Notes: generated by a model from the sequence alone, not told the origin. DNA of 64,000 nucleotides from Aerophototrophica crusticola (GCA_001939945.1 MOEB01000002.1:225624-289623); one strand, 5' to 3'. Shown: positions 18,583 through 29,130, counted from the stretch's first letter. Numbers and translations are program-made.

Positions 18583-19408
18583 TCCGGCTTCTGCGCCGTC
18601 GCGCGGCGGCGACCTGAAGACCCGCATCATCTCCGCCCTCCTGCTCGGCCCTCCGATCCTGGCTGCCGTCTGGGTCGGCGGCTGGCTGTTCCAGGCCGTA
18701 GTCCTGCTGGCCGCCGCCCTGTCCGTGCGGGAGTGGGTGCGGCTGGTGGAACCGGGGTCGAGGCAACTGCCCTTCGTCCTTTCCCTGTTCTGCGTCGTCG
18801 CCGTCGTGGCCGCGGGCATCGCCTGGGGCGGTATAACGGCTCTTTGGATGGCCGCTGGGGCAACCCTCGTGCTCTATCTGGCCGTCACTGCCATAAAGGC
18901 CGAGCACTGCAAGAGCCTCGCCTTCGCCGTACCCTATATCGGCGTGGCCTGTGTCGCCCTGAACTGGGTGCGGACGGAGACGGCGGAGCATGGCCTTGCC
19001 CTGTTCCTGTTCCTGCTGCTGGCCATCTGGGCAACGGACATCGGCGCCTATGCCGCCGGCCGCTCCATCGGGGGGCCGAAGCTCGCCCCGCGGATCAGCC
19101 CGAAGAAGACCTGGGCCGGCCTGTTCGGCGGGATGGCGGCGGCGGCCCTGTTCGGCTATTTCGTTCCTTACTTCGATGGGGCTGCGAAGCCCTGGGTGGG
19201 CGCGGTCATCGCCGCCATCCTCGCGGTAGCGGGGCAGGTGGGTGACCTGTTCGAGTCGTACGTGAAGCGTCGCAGCGACGTGAAGGACAGTGGTTCCCTG
19301 ATCCCGGGCCATGGCGGCCTGCTTGACCGCATCGACGGGCTGATCGTGGCCGCCCCCGTCTTTGCCCTGTTCCATGGGTTGGCCGGAGAGTGGTTGCAAT
19401 GGTGGTGA
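18521..19408 (+). CDS. cdsA: Phosphatidate cytidylyltransferase
   Basis: An integral membrane enzyme making CDP-diacylglycerol. The C-terminal family signature is intact: [10 protein letters not shown] followed by [12 protein letters not shown]. Several hydrophobic helices precede it. The true start is unclear: family-like sequence begins at [13 protein letters not shown] (base 18614), but there is no ATG, GTG or TTG close by in frame. The first is ATG 18521 inside uppS, which would add ~31 atypical residues; a CTG at 18614 is the alternative. The gene ends by overlapping dxr. Confidence 0.93.
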   Translation: MPSKNSTGGTAGSGHRSAPADPASAPSRGGDLKTRIISALLLGPPILAAVWVGGWLFQAVVLLAAALSVREWVRLVEPGSRQLPFVLSLFCVVAVVAAGIAWGGITALWMAAGATLVLYLAVTAIKAEHCKSLAFAVPYIGVACVALNWVRTETAEHGLALFLFLLLAIWATDIGAYAAGRSIGGPKLAPRISPKKTWAGLFGGMAAAALFGYFVPYFDGAAKPWVGAVIAAILAVAGQVGDLFESYVKRRSDVKDSGSLIPGHGGLLDRIDGLIVAAPVFALFHGLAGEWLQWW

Positions 19409-20592
19409 GCCCCCCGGCCCCAGGCCGGCCGAGAAGCGTGACCGTGTTGGGCAGCACCGGCTCTGTCGGCTGCAACACGGTGGAGCTCCTGGGCCTCTCG
19501 CCGGACCTGTTCACGGTGGAGGCGCTGGTCGCCAACCGGAACATCCCCAAGCTGGCGGAACAGGCCCGTGCCCTGAAGGCCAAGCTGGCCGTCACCGCCG
19601 ACCCTGCCTGCTATCAGGACCTGAAGGATGCCTTGTCCGGCAGCGGGATTGAGGTCGCCGCCGGCGCGGAGGCGGTCGTGGAAGCTTCCACCAGGCCGGC
19701 AGACTGGGTCATGGCTGCCATCGTCGGTGCCGCCGGGCTGGAGCCCACCCTCGCCGCCGTGCGTCGCGGGGCCATCGTCGCCTTCGCCAACAAGGAATGC
19801 CTGGTCTGCGCCGGGTCCCTGATGATGGCCGAGGTCCGGAAGAGCGGTGCGACCCTTCTGCCGGTGGACAGTGAGCATAGCGCCATCTTCCAGGTGTTCG
19901 AGACCTCTCGGCGCGACGCCATCAAGCGGCTGATCCTCACCGCCTCTGGCGGTCCCTTCCGGACTTGGCAGCGCGACGCCATGGAGGGCGTGACCCCGGC
20001 CCAGGCCTGCAAGCACCCCAACTGGTCCATGGGCGCCAAGATCTCCGTCGACAGTGCCACCATGATGAACAAGGGGTTGGAACTGATCGAGGCCCACCAT
20101 CTGTTCGCCATCCCGGAAGACCGGATCGACATCCTGGTCCACCCGCAATCGGTGGTGCACAGCCTTGTCGAGTATGTGGACGGCTCGGTCCTTGCCCAGT
20201 TGGGCACCCCCGACATGCGTACGCCCATCGCCGTGGCGCTCGGCTGGCCGGACCGGATCCCCACGCCCGGCGACCGGCTGGACCTGGTCAAGGCCGGCAA
20301 CCTGACCTTCGAGCCGCCCGATCCAGAGCGTTTCCCAGCTCTGGCCCTGGCGCGGCAAGCCTTGCAAAGCGGGGGGGCGGCCCCTACAGTGCTCAACGCC
20401 GCGAATGAGGTGGCAGTGCAGGGTTTCCTGGACGGCCGTATCGGCTTCCTGGACATCGAGCGGGTGGTGGAGGGGACCTTGTCCTCCCTGCCGGGCCGCG
20501 GGCTCGGGACCCTGGACGACGTGCGGGATGCGGATGGGGACGCACGCCGCCACGCCGATGCCCTAATCACGCGTCTAAGGTCACGCCCCTGA
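19399..20592 (+). CDS. dxr: 1-deoxy-D-xylulose 5-phosphate reductoisomerase
   Basis: A ~397-residue enzyme of the non-mevalonate isoprenoid pathway, converting DXP to MEP with NADPH. The NADPH-binding GSTGSVG is at the N terminus. Catalytic and metal-binding regions are visible as [22 protein letters not shown], and [20 protein letters not shown] 19399 overlaps the cdsA stop by 10 bases; a GTG at 19390 is also in frame. It supplies precursors to the upstream uppS product. Confidence 0.98.
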   Translation: MVVSPPAPGRPRSVTVLGSTGSVGCNTVELLGLSPDLFTVEALVANRNIPKLAEQARALKAKLAVTADPACYQDLKDALSGSGIEVAAGAEAVVEASTRPADWVMAAIVGAAGLEPTLAAVRRGAIVAFANKECLVCAGSLMMAEVRKSGATLLPVDSEHSAIFQVFETSRRDAIKRLILTASGGPFRTWQRDAMEGVTPAQACKHPNWSMGAKISVDSATMMNKGLELIEAHHLFAIPEDRIDILVHPQSVVHSLVEYVDGSVLAQLGTPDMRTPIAVALGWPDRIPTPGDRLDLVKAGNLTFEPPDPERFPALALARQALQSGGAAPTVLNAANEVAVQGFLDGRIGFLDIERVVEGTLSSLPGRGLGTLDDVRDADGDARRHADALITRLRSRP

Positions 20593-20641
20593 ACGGGGCA
20601 CGTTCGCTGGCCGCTCCTGACCGGAGCTGGGAGGCAGGTCC

Positions 20642-21775
20642 ATGGAAGTACTCAGCCTCATCTGGAACTACGGCGTCATGTTCCTGGTGGTGCTGACCGT
20701 GCTGGTGTTCGTGCACGAGCTCGGCCACTACTGGGTCGCCCGCCGCAACGGCGTGCGGGTCGAAACCTTCAGCATCGGCTTCGGGCCGGAGATCTTCGGC
20801 CTGACCGATCGGGCCGGTACCCGCTGGAAGTTCAGCGCCATCCCGCTGGGCGGCTATGTGAAGATGTTCGGCGACGCCGATGCCACCAGTCGCCCTGGCG
20901 CGCAGGTCTCCGCCATGTCGGAGGAGGAGCGGTCCGTCTCCTTCTACCACAAGCGCGTTTCCCAGCGGGCGGCCATCGTCGCCGCGGGCCCCATCGCCAA
21001 TTTCCTGTTCGCCATCGTCACGCTGGCGCTGCTGTTCACCCTGTATGGACAGCCCTACACCCCACCCGTGGTGCAGGAGGTGCAGCCGGACGGCGCCGCC
21101 GCAGAGGCTGGCATGCAGAATGGCGACCGCATCCTCAGCATCGACGGGGAATCCATCGATCGTTTCCAGGATGTGCTCCAGGCCATCCTGCTCCGCCCCG
21201 GTCAGCCACTGGAGATGGTGGTGGAGCGGAACGGTCAGCAGGTCCCGATCACCGTCACGCCGCGGGTCGTCCAGGTCACCGACCGGTTCGGGTCCACCCA
21301 CACCATCGGGCGCCTGGGCGTGTTGCGCGGGCCGGACGAGTATCGCAAACACCCCTTGCTGCCCGCTATCTGGGCAGCGGGCAAGGAGACGGTCAGCCTG
21401 ACCACCGGCATCCTGGACACGCTGTGGCAGATGGTCACCGGCAAGCGCTCGACGGATGAACTGGGCGGCCCGCTCACCATCGCGCAGGTGTCCGGCCAGG
21501 TGGCGCAGACCGGCCTCGCGGCCCTGCTCTGGTTCATGGCGATCCTGTCGGTGAATCTGGGCCTGATCAACCTGTTCCCCGTGCCCATGCTGGACGGGGG
21601 GCATCTTCTGTATTACGGGATTGAGGCTGTCCGGGGACGCCCGCTCGGTGAGCGGGCCCAGGAATATGGTTTCCGGATCGGTCTCGCTTTGGTATTGACC
21701 TTGATGATCTTCGCTACCGGCAACGACCTAGTCCGTCTGGGTGTGGTGAAGTTCTTCAAGGATCTCCTGTCCTAG
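20642..21775 (+). CDS. rseP: Site-2 intramembrane metalloprotease RseP
   Basis: A 377-residue inner-membrane zinc protease. HELGH is at residues 25-29 within the first membrane helix, a PDZ domain is in the middle (EVQPDGAAAEAGMQNGDRI), and the second metal-ligand motif NLFPVPMLDGGHLLYY lies in a C-terminal helix. It performs the second cut of anti-sigma factors after envelope stress and removes signal-peptide remnants. Its place just before bamA is conserved in proteobacteria. Confidence 0.97.
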   Translation: MEVLSLIWNYGVMFLVVLTVLVFVHELGHYWVARRNGVRVETFSIGFGPEIFGLTDRAGTRWKFSAIPLGGYVKMFGDADATSRPGAQVSAMSEEERSVSFYHKRVSQRAAIVAAGPIANFLFAIVTLALLFTLYGQPYTPPVVQEVQPDGAAAEAGMQNGDRILSIDGESIDRFQDVLQAILLRPGQPLEMVVERNGQQVPITVTPRVVQVTDRFGSTHTIGRLGVLRGPDEYRKHPLLPAIWAAGKETVSLTTGILDTLWQMVTGKRSTDELGGPLTIAQVSGQVAQTGLAALLWFMAILSVNLGLINLFPVPMLDGGHLLYYGIEAVRGRPLGERAQEYGFRIGLALVLTLMIFATGNDLVRLGVVKFFKDLLS

Positions 21776-21791
21776 CCTTTCGGGGGAACGC

Positions 21792-24140
21792 TTGGGTTCG
21801 GTTTCCAGGTTCGCGGCGCTGTGCCTGCTGCTCGGCAGCACCACCGCAACGTCCGTCATTGCGCTTTCCACGGGCGCCATGGCCCAAGAGGCCTTCGACG
21901 GCGGCACCATCCGTGACATCCGGGTTGAGGGAACCCAGCGCATCGAGGGCGCGACCGTACGGTCGTACCTTGTCGTCGCGCCTGGCGACCCGTTCAACCC
22001 GGATCGCATCGACCAGTCGCTGAAGTCCCTGTTCGCCACGGGCCTGTTCGCCGACGTCAGCCTTCGTCGCGAAGGCGGGACCCTGGTGGTCAATGTCGTG
22101 GAGAACCCCATCATCAACCGCATCTCCTTCGAGGGGAACAAGCGGGTGAAGCTGGAGGATCTGGGGGCCGAGGTGCAGTTGCGGCCCCGCGTGGTGTATA
22201 CCCGCAGCCGCGTGCAGGCAGACGTCCAGCGCATCTTGGAGATTTACCGCCGCAGCGGCCGCTTCGCCGCGCGGGTGGAACCCAAGATCATCCAGCTGGA
22301 ACAGAACCGCGTCGACCTGGTGTTCGAGATCGACGAGGGCGCCCTCACCGGCGTGCAGCAGATCAACTTCATCAACAACAACGTGTTCGATGACGGTGAA
22401 CTGCGGGAGATTATGCTGACCAAGGAGTCGCGCTGGTGGCGGTTCCTGTCCAGCAACGACACCTATGACCCGGATCGCCTGCGTTACGACCAGGAGCAGA
22501 TCAGGCGCTTTTACCTGCGCAACGGCTATGCCGACTTCAAGGTCCTGTCGTCGCTTGCGGAGCTGACGCCGGACCGGGAAAACTTCTTCATCACGATGAC
22601 GCTGGACGAGGGCAAGCGCTACAGGTTCGGCAATATCGAGATCAAGAGCGACATCCCCGACCTGAACCCCGAGACGCTGCGCACGGCGATCGATGCGCGG
22701 GCCGGGGAATGGTACAACGCCGACCTGATCGAGAGCAGCATCACCAAGCTGACCAATCGGCTGGGTGACCTGCAGTACGCCTTCATCAACATCGACCCTC
22801 TGCTGCAGCGGAACCCGGAGACCCAGACCGTCGACCTGGTTTTCGAGATCAACGAGAGCCCGCGGGTCTTCGTCGAGCGCATCGACATCGTCGGCAACAC
22901 CCAGACCCTGGACAAGGTGATCCGCCGCGAGATGCTGCTGGCGGAGGGCGACGCCTTCAGCCTGTCCAAGGTCAAGCGGTCCGAGCAGCGCATCAAGGAC
23001 CTGGGTTTCTTCGCCCAGGATGGCGGCGTGGAGGTGAAGACGGCGGAAGGCAGCAGCCGAGACCAGTCGGTCGTCACCGTGACGGTGCAGGAGGAGTCCA
23101 CCGGTGAAATCCAGTTGGGCGCCGGCTACTCCACCAACGACGGCGCCCTGTTGGACTTCTCCATCCGTCAGCGGAACTTCCGCGGCAAGGGCCAGGACGT
23201 TCGCCTGTCCACGCTCCTCTCCAGCCGCACCTTCGAGGTGGACCTGAGCTTCACGGAGCCCTACTTCCTTGAGCGCGACCTCGCGGCGGGCATCGACGTC
23301 TTCCGCATCGTCCGTGACAACCGTGACACCATTTCCTACGACCTGAAGAGCACCGGCGTCTCCCTGCGCGCCGGTTACCCCCTCTCGGACCGGCTGCGTC
23401 AGCGCCTGACCTATACCCTGGCCGAGAACACGATCGAGAACGTGCGGTTCGGCTCATCCCGGTTCCTCATCGACCAGGAGGGGACGACGGTCACCTCGGC
23501 CATCGGCTCCGACCTTCTGTATGATGCCCGTGACAGCCGCCTGAACCCGACCGACGGCTATTACATCCTGCTGGCGAATGAGTTCGCCGGCATCGGCGGC
23601 AGCGTGCGTTACCTGCGCAACCGCATCACCGCCGCCACCTATTGGGGCTTCTTCGACGACTGGGTCTTGTCGCTGACGTCGGAGGCGGGCCTCCTGTTGG
23701 GGCTGGGCAAGCCGATCCGCATCAACGACCGCTTCTTCCTGGGCGGCGACACGCTGCGCGGCTTCGAGCCGGGTGGCATTGGGCCGCGGGCGTTCCAGTT
23801 GGACAGCAACGGCAACGTCATCGACGAGGAAGGCGATGCCCTGGGCGGCAAAATCTTCTCTCGCCTGAGCCTGGAGTTGACCCTGCCCATCGGCCTGCCG
23901 GACGAGCTGGGCGTGAAGGCCCACGCCTTTACCGATGCCGGTACCCTGACCAAGTCGGGCGAGGAAGCAGAAGCGGGCGACCTGTTCCGCGACAGCTCGT
24001 CCATCCGCTGGTCCGCGGGCGTGGGCCTCTCCTGGCGGTCACCCTTCGGACCGATCCGCCTTGATCTGGCTTACCCGATCAAGAAGGAAGAGTACGACCA
24101 GGACGAGGTCTTCCGCTTCAGCTTCGGTACCCGGTTCTGA
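21792..24140 (+). CDS. bamA: Outer membrane protein assembly factor BamA
   Basis: A 782-residue outer-membrane protein with a signal peptide ending near AMA-QEAF, five POTRA repeats in the periplasmic half (IRDIRVEGTQRIEG opens the first), and a C-terminal Omp85 barrel with the GGDTLRGFEPGGIGPR lid-loop motif (VRGF/Y type). It ends in FSFGTRF with the aromatic terminus needed for its own insertion. The start is TTG 21792 with GGGGGA a few bases upstream. It inserts beta-barrel proteins with the help of Skp, encoded next. Confidence 0.97.
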   Translation: MGSVSRFAALCLLLGSTTATSVIALSTGAMAQEAFDGGTIRDIRVEGTQRIEGATVRSYLVVAPGDPFNPDRIDQSLKSLFATGLFADVSLRREGGTLVVNVVENPIINRISFEGNKRVKLEDLGAEVQLRPRVVYTRSRVQADVQRILEIYRRSGRFAARVEPKIIQLEQNRVDLVFEIDEGALTGVQQINFINNNVFDDGELREIMLTKESRWWRFLSSNDTYDPDRLRYDQEQIRRFYLRNGYADFKVLSSLAELTPDRENFFITMTLDEGKRYRFGNIEIKSDIPDLNPETLRTAIDARAGEWYNADLIESSITKLTNRLGDLQYAFINIDPLLQRNPETQTVDLVFEINESPRVFVERIDIVGNTQTLDKVIRREMLLAEGDAFSLSKVKRSEQRIKDLGFFAQDGGVEVKTAEGSSRDQSVVTVTVQEESTGEIQLGAGYSTNDGALLDFSIRQRNFRGKGQDVRLSTLLSSRTFEVDLSFTEPYFLERDLAAGIDVFRIVRDNRDTISYDLKSTGVSLRAGYPLSDRLRQRLTYTLAENTIENVRFGSSRFLIDQEGTTVTSAIGSDLLYDARDSRLNPTDGYYILLANEFAGIGGSVRYLRNRITAATYWGFFDDWVLSLTSEAGLLLGLGKPIRINDRFFLGGDTLRGFEPGGIGPRAFQLDSNGNVIDEEGDALGGKIFSRLSLELTLPIGLPDELGVKAHAFTDAGTLTKSGEEAEAGDLFRDSSSIRWSAGVGLSWRSPFGPIRLDLAYPIKKEEYDQDEVFRFSFGTRF

Positions 24141-24151
24141 CGGGGCCGGGC

Positions 24152-24736
24152 ATGCAGCGCCGGCCACGCCTCCTCGCGCTCGCCGCCGCCCTTCTCGGGG
24201 CGGCGGTTTGCGCTTCTCCGGCCTTTGCCCAGGGCAGCGGGGAGGGGGCGCGGCCTGTCGCTGCCCGGGACACCATGGTGGTGGTCGATGTGCAGCGGCT
24301 GCTCCAGCAGTCTCTGGCCAACCAAAGCATCCAGCGCCAGCTCGCCTCCCAGCGGGAAATCCTCCAGCGGGAGATGGCGGCCCAGTACGAGCAACAGCGC
24401 CAGGCGGAGCAGGAACTTGCCCGACTGCGCCCCTCGCTCCAGCCTGACGAGTTCGACCGGAAGCGGATCGAGTTCGGGAACGAGGTCACGGCCACCAGCC
24501 GCGTGACCCAGGAAAAGACCCGCAAGCTTGATGCGGCCTTCCTCCAGGCCCGGACGACCATGCTGGAAACCATCCGCGTGGTGATCGGGGAGATTGCCGC
24601 GGAACGGGGGGCCACCCTGGTCATTTCCAGCGAGTTCGTGTTCTACCAGGCCAATGACAGCTTGGACATCACGGACACGGCCCTGCAACGGCTGAACACC
24701 CGTTTGCCTGAGGTCAAGGTCAACCTTCCCCAGTGA
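24152..24736 (+). CDS. skp: Periplasmic chaperone Skp/OmpH family
   Basis: A 194-residue protein with a signal peptide (LLALAAALLGAAVCASPAFA) and a long Gln/Glu/Arg-rich helical region (LLQQSLANQSIQRQLASQ, then EQQRQAEQELARLRP), the tentacle coiled coil of Skp. It escorts unfolded outer-membrane proteins through the periplasm to BamA. It starts 11 bases after bamA and precedes lpxD, the order seen in many proteobacteria. Confidence 0.92.
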   Translation: MQRRPRLLALAAALLGAAVCASPAFAQGSGEGARPVAARDTMVVVDVQRLLQQSLANQSIQRQLASQREILQREMAAQYEQQRQAEQELARLRPSLQPDEFDRKRIEFGNEVTATSRVTQEKTRKLDAAFLQARTTMLETIRVVIGEIAAERGATLVISSEFVFYQANDSLDITDTALQRLNTRLPEVKVNLPQ

Positions 24737-24769
24737 CCTTCCCATCCCAGATTCCCTGCCGGTGATGAC

Positions 24770-25804
24770 ATGGCCGACCCACGCTTCTTCCACCGCGCCG
24801 GGCCTTTCCGCCTGGCGGAACTTGCCCGGATCGCCGGGGCGGACCTGGCGCCCGGAGCGGACCCGGACCGCCTGCTCCATGACGTCGCCCCGCTGCAGGA
24901 AGCGGGATCGGACCAGCTCAGCTTCTTGGACAACCGCAAATACGTCGAAGCCTTCGCCGCAAGCCGGGCCGGTGCCTGCGTGGTGCATCCCGCTTTGGCG
25001 GATAAGGCGCCGGCCGGCATGGCCCTGCTGCTGACCAAGAAGCCCTACAAGGGTTACGCGCTCTGCGCCCAAGCCTTCTATCCCCTCCCGAAGCCGGAAA
25101 GCGGCGTCAACCCGGGGGCCCATGTCCATCCCACGGCGCAGGTCGGGGAGGGGACGGAGGTGGCCCCCGGCGCCGTCGTCGAAGCCGGTGCCCGGATCGG
25201 CGCCCGCTGCCGTATCGGCGCGAACGCCGTCGTGGGCCGGAGCGTGGAAATCGGGGACGACACAGTGGTCGGGCCCTGCGCCTCCCTCAGCCACTGCCTG
25301 GTCGGTTCCCGGGTCGTGATCTATCCCGGCGCCCGCATCGGCCAGGACGGGTTCGGCTTCGCCATGGACGCGGCCGGCCACGTCCGGGTGCCGCAGCTTG
25401 GTCGCGTCATCATCGAGGACGACGTGGAGGTGGGGGCGAACGTCACCATCGACCGCGGTGCCGGGCCGGACACGGTCATCGGCCGGGGCAGCATGATTGA
25501 TAATCTCGTGCAGATCGGGCACAACGTCACCCTCGGTCCGGGCTGCGTTGTCGTCGCCCAGGCTGGGATTTCGGGGAGCACCAGGTTGGACCACCATGTG
25601 GTCCTCGCCGCCCAGGCGGGGGTCACTGGCCACCTGAAGATCGGGGCCGGGGCCCGCATCGCCGCCCAGAGCGGCGTGATGCGCGACGTGGCGCCGGGAG
25701 CCGAGGTGGGCGGGTCGCCCGCGGTTCCCATGCGCCAATGGCTCCGGCAGGTGGCGGCACTCGGCCGGTTGGTGCGGGGAAAAGGTGAACGGGACGATGG
25801 CTGA
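24770..25804 (+). CDS. lpxD: UDP-3-O-(3-hydroxyacyl)glucosamine N-acyltransferase
   Basis: A 344-residue lipid A enzyme that adds the N-linked hydroxyacyl chain. An N-terminal uridine-binding domain ([21 protein letters not shown]) is followed by a left-handed beta-helix of hexapeptide repeats, with the catalytic histidine in [17 protein letters not shown]-terminal helix finishes at [12 protein letters not shown]. Its stop overlaps the fabZ start in ATGGCTGA, so the two are translationally coupled. Confidence 0.98.
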   Translation: MADPRFFHRAGPFRLAELARIAGADLAPGADPDRLLHDVAPLQEAGSDQLSFLDNRKYVEAFAASRAGACVVHPALADKAPAGMALLLTKKPYKGYALCAQAFYPLPKPESGVNPGAHVHPTAQVGEGTEVAPGAVVEAGARIGARCRIGANAVVGRSVEIGDDTVVGPCASLSHCLVGSRVVIYPGARIGQDGFGFAMDAAGHVRVPQLGRVIIEDDVEVGANVTIDRGAGPDTVIGRGSMIDNLVQIGHNVTLGPGCVVVAQAGISGSTRLDHHVVLAAQAGVTGHLKIGAGARIAAQSGVMRDVAPGAEVGGSPAVPMRQWLRQVAALGRLVRGKGERDDG

Positions 25805-26267
25805 TTCGGCTGAGACGAAGGTTCTGGGGACGCTGGATATCCAGCGCATCATGGAGATGATCCCCCACCGCTATCCGATGCTGCTGGTGGACAAGATCAT
25901 CGACATCATCCCCGGCGAAAGCTGCACGGGCATCAAGAACGTCACCATCAACGAGCCGTTCTTTCCCGGCCACTTCCCGACCAAGCCGGTCATGCCTGGG
26001 GTGATGATCATCGAATCGATGGCGCAGACCAGCGCCGTGCTGGTGATGCACACGCTGGGTGATGTCGCGGAAGGCAAGCTGGTCTATTTCATGACCATCG
26101 AGGAAGCCCGTTTCCGCCGGCCCATCGGCCCGGGCGACCAGATCCACATCAAGGTCCAGAAGGTCCAGAATCGGCGCAATGTCTGGAAGTTCCGGGGGGA
26201 GGCCGTCGTGGACGGCCAAGTCTGCGCCGAGGCTACCTATGCAGCCATGATTGTCATGGACAGCTAG
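25797..26267 (+). CDS. fabZ: 3-hydroxyacyl-ACP dehydratase FabZ
   Basis: A 156-residue hot-dog-fold dehydratase of fatty acid elongation. Signatures are [14 protein letters not shown] and [13 protein letters not shown] (His59), followed by catalytic Glu73 in IIESMAQ. ATG 25797 overlaps lpxD by 8 bases; an in-frame GTG at 25785 would add four residues. By competing with LpxA for hydroxyacyl-ACP, it balances phospholipid and lipid A synthesis, which matches its location between lpxD and lpxA. Confidence 0.98.
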   Translation: MADSAETKVLGTLDIQRIMEMIPHRYPMLLVDKIIDIIPGESCTGIKNVTINEPFFPGHFPTKPVMPGVMIIESMAQTSAVLVMHTLGDVAEGKLVYFMTIEEARFRRPIGPGDQIHIKVQKVQNRRNVWKFRGEAVVDGQVCAEATYAAMIVMDS

Positions 26268-26304
26268 TACGATCAGGCCCTACCGCCAACCCAGGACAGG
26301 TTTC

Positions 26305-27093
26305 ATGAGCGTGACCATCCACCCCTCCGCGGTCGTCGATCCGGCGGCCCGCCTCGGCACGGGCGTGGAGATCGGCCCCTTCTGCGTGGTCGGCCCCGAC
26401 GTGGAACTTGGCGACGGGGTGCGCCTGCTGTCCCATGTGGCGGTGGCGGGACGGACCCGGATCGGTGCCGGTTCCGTGGTCTATCCTTTTGCCAGCCTGG
26501 GCCACGCCCCCCAGGACCTGAAATACAAGGGGGAGCCGTCGGAACTGGTCATCGGTCGGAACAACCGGATCCGTGAGAACGTCACCATGAACCCCGGCAC
26601 GGAAGGGGGCGGGATGGTCACGCGGGTCGGCGACAACGGCCTTTTCATGGTGGGCGTCCATGTCGGCCATGACTGCATCGTCGGCAACAATGTCATCCTC
26701 GCCAACAATGCCACCCTGGGCGGCCATGTGGAAGTCGGCGACTTTGCCGTGCTGGGCGGCCTGTCGGCGGTGCACCAGTTCGTACGCATCGGGCCCCATG
26801 CCATGATCGGCGGCATGACCGGCGTGGAGGCGGACGTGATTCCCTATGGCTTGGTGAAAGGGGAGCGCGGGTTCCTGGCAGGGCTGAACCTGGTGGGGCT
26901 GGAACGGCGCGGCTTCGCCAAGGAGGAGATCAACGGCCTCCGCGCCGCCTTCAAGCAGCTTTTCGCCGGGGAAGGGACCCTGGCTGAACGCAAGGTCCAG
27001 GTGGCCCAGTCCTTCGCGGACCGCCAGCTCGTAACGGAACTGCTTGCCTTCCTGACGGAGCGCGGCTCCCGCGCCCTGACACTCCCGCGCTGA
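26305..27093 (+). CDS. lpxA: UDP-N-acetylglucosamine O-acyltransferase
   Basis: A 262-residue beta-helix acyltransferase for the first lipid A step. Hexapeptide repeats start at SVTIHPSAVVDPAARLG, the catalytic histidine is His122 in HVGHDCIVGNN, and the C-terminal domain has ERRGFAKEEINGLRAAFK. ATG 26305 was chosen over upstream in-frame codons because the family begins there (MS-VTIHPSAV) and an AGGACAGG ribosome-binding site precedes it. Confidence 0.98.
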   Translation: MSVTIHPSAVVDPAARLGTGVEIGPFCVVGPDVELGDGVRLLSHVAVAGRTRIGAGSVVYPFASLGHAPQDLKYKGEPSELVIGRNNRIRENVTMNPGTEGGGMVTRVGDNGLFMVGVHVGHDCIVGNNVILANNATLGGHVEVGDFAVLGGLSAVHQFVRIGPHAMIGGMTGVEADVIPYGLVKGERGFLAGLNLVGLERRGFAKEEINGLRAAFKQLFAGEGTLAERKVQVAQSFADRQLVTELLAFLTERGSRALTLPR

Positions 27094-27096
27094 CCA

Positions 27097-27936
27097 ATGG
27101 CCGGGAAGCTGGGCATCCTGGCGGGCGGGGGAGAACTTCCTGCCCGCCTTGCGGAAACCTGCCAACAGGACAACCGGCCCCACTTCGTCGTGGCCCTTGA
27201 GGGACATGCCCAGCCTGCCGGATTCCCACCCGGGACGCCCTTGGCCAGCTTCCGCATGGGGGCTGCCGGCGCCATCCTCGCGCGGTTGAAGGCGGAGGGG
27301 GTCACCGACATCGTCATGGCCGGCCCTGTCCGGCGACCGTCCCTGGCCGAGCTGCGGCCGGACTGGAAAGCCGCCCAGTTCTTCGCCCGGATCGGGGCCA
27401 AGGCCCTGGGTGATGACGGGCTGCTTCGCGGGGTCGTTTCAGTCCTTGAGGAAGAAGGTTTCCGGGTCGTCGGGGTGCAGGAACTGGTAGCCGACCTGCT
27501 CACGCCCTTGGAACAGCTCAGTGCCACCGGTCCGGATGCAACCGCGGTCGCCGACATCGCCCATGGGGTCAGGGTTGCCCGGGCCATTGGTGAGTTGGAC
27601 GTGGGCCAGTCGGTCGTCGTGCAGCAGGGCTTGGTGCTGGGCGTGGAGGCTATCGAGGGCACGGATGCCCTGATCGCCCGCTGCGCCGGCCTGAAGCGGC
27701 AGGGCCCCGGGCCCGTCCTGGTCAAGGTGCGCAAGCCGCAGCAGGACCAGCGTCTGGACATGCCCACCATCGGTCCGGTGACCGTCCGGCAGGCGGCCGC
27801 GGCCGGATTTGCAGGCATCGCGGCGGAGGCGGGGAATACCCTGCTTCTCGGGCGTGATGAGGTGCGGCGGCTGGCCGACTCCATGGGCCTGTTCGTCGTC
27901 GGCGTGGCTGGTGACGCGGGGGATCCGAAACCGTGA
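27097..27936 (+). CDS. lpxI: UDP-2,3-diacylglucosamine pyrophosphatase LpxI
   Basis: A 279-residue protein of the LpxI family (formerly DUF1009), which replaces LpxH in alphaproteobacteria and makes 2,3-diacylglucosamine 1-phosphate. It opens with LGILAGGGELPARLAE. The active-site region KVRKPQQDQRLDMPTIG carries the conserved aspartate near residue ~220. It starts 3 bases after lpxA and overlaps lpxB by 4 bases (GTGA), so lpxA-lpxI-lpxB form one coupled unit. Confidence 0.97.
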   Translation: MAGKLGILAGGGELPARLAETCQQDNRPHFVVALEGHAQPAGFPPGTPLASFRMGAAGAILARLKAEGVTDIVMAGPVRRPSLAELRPDWKAAQFFARIGAKALGDDGLLRGVVSVLEEEGFRVVGVQELVADLLTPLEQLSATGPDATAVADIAHGVRVARAIGELDVGQSVVVQQGLVLGVEAIEGTDALIARCAGLKRQGPGPVLVKVRKPQQDQRLDMPTIGPVTVRQAAAAGFAGIAAEAGNTLLLGRDEVRRLADSMGLFVVGVAGDAGDPKP

Positions 27937-29105
27937 GCGACACGCCCTTGGTCTTCCTGCTGGTCGGCGAGCCCTCCGGCGACGTGCTGGGTGCCCGTCT
28001 GATGGCCGCCCTGCGCGAGGCCACGGGCGGGCGGGTGCGATTCGCTGGCGTGGGCGGCGAACGGATGATGGCGGAAGGGCTAGAATCCCTGTTCCCCATG
28101 TCGGACCTGGCCCTGTTCGGCCTCGCCGAGCTGCTGCCCAAGCTGCCGAACCTGCTGCGCCGGCTGAACCAGACCACCAAGTCGGTGTTGTCGCTGAGGC
28201 CGGACGTGGTGGTGACCATCGACGCACCGGACTTCTGCTTCCGCATCGGCAAGCGGCTGCGGAAGGCAGGCAGCGGGGTTCCCCTGATCCATTATGTTGC
28301 GCCGACTGTCTGGGCGTGGCGGCCGAAGCGGGCGAGGAAGGTCGCCGCTTTCCTGGACCATCTGTTGGCCCTGCTGCCCTTCGAGCCCCCCTATTTCGAG
28401 AAGGAGGGCCTGCCCTGCACCTTCGTCGGCCACCCAGTGGTGGAGGGCGGGGCGGACAAGGGGGATGGCGCCCGCTTCCGGGCCAAGCATGGCATCGGCC
28501 CAGATGAACCGCTGCTGACCATCCTGCCCGGCAGCCGACGGAGCGAGGTGACGACGTTGCTGCCCGACTTCGGGGCAACATTGCGCCTGCTTGTAGACGG
28601 CCATCCCGGCTTGCGGGTCGTGGTCCCCACCGTGCCGCAGGTTGCGGGGCTGGTGCGGGATGCGGTGAAGACCTGGCCGGTGCCGGTCATCCTCATCGAG
28701 GGCGACCAGGACAAGTACGACGCCTTTGCCGCCAGCACGGCTGCACTGGCAGCCTCCGGCACCGTGGCGCTGGAGTTAGCCCTAGCGCGGTTGCCGGCGG
28801 TGATCGCCTACCGCATCCACCCGCTGACTTACCGGCTGTACCGCCGGCTGATCACGGTCAAGTACGTGAACCTGGTCAACATCATGCTCGACCGACCGTT
28901 GGTGCCCGAGCTGTTGCAGGCCGATTGTACGCCGGAGAAGCTCGCGTCGGCCGTAGGCCGCCTGCTGTCCGACCCGGCTGCCCGCCAAGTGCAGATCGAG
29001 GGCGTGGAGGAAGTCTCCCGGTGGCTGGGGCAGGGTGACGTGCCGCCCAGTCATCGGGCGGCAGCTGTCGTTTTGGATGTGATGAAAGCCCGGCACCGGC
29101 TTTGA
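27933..29105 (+). CDS. lpxB: Lipid-A-disaccharide synthase
   Basis: A 390-residue GT-B-like glycosyltransferase that condenses UDP-2,3-diacylglucosamine with lipid X. Typical segments are VGEPSGDVLGARLM, DAPDFCFRIGKRLRK, YVAPTVWAWRPKRARK and LPGSRRSEV. The start is GTG 27933 in a GTGA overlap with lpxI. The plus-strand run that began at rpsB ends here, facing the minus-strand gltA unit. Confidence 0.98.
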   Translation: MSDTPLVFLLVGEPSGDVLGARLMAALREATGGRVRFAGVGGERMMAEGLESLFPMSDLALFGLAELLPKLPNLLRRLNQTTKSVLSLRPDVVVTIDAPDFCFRIGKRLRKAGSGVPLIHYVAPTVWAWRPKRARKVAAFLDHLLALLPFEPPYFEKEGLPCTFVGHPVVEGGADKGDGARFRAKHGIGPDEPLLTILPGSRRSEVTTLLPDFGATLRLLVDGHPGLRVVVPTVPQVAGLVRDAVKTWPVPVILIEGDQDKYDAFAASTAALAASGTVALELALARLPAVIAYRIHPLTYRLYRRLITVKYVNLVNIMLDRPLVPELLQADCTPEKLASAVGRLLSDPAARQVQIEGVEEVSRWLGQGDVPPSHRAAAVVLDVMKARHRL

Positions 29106-29130
29106 TCAGCCCCGCTGGGGGCCTTGCCGC

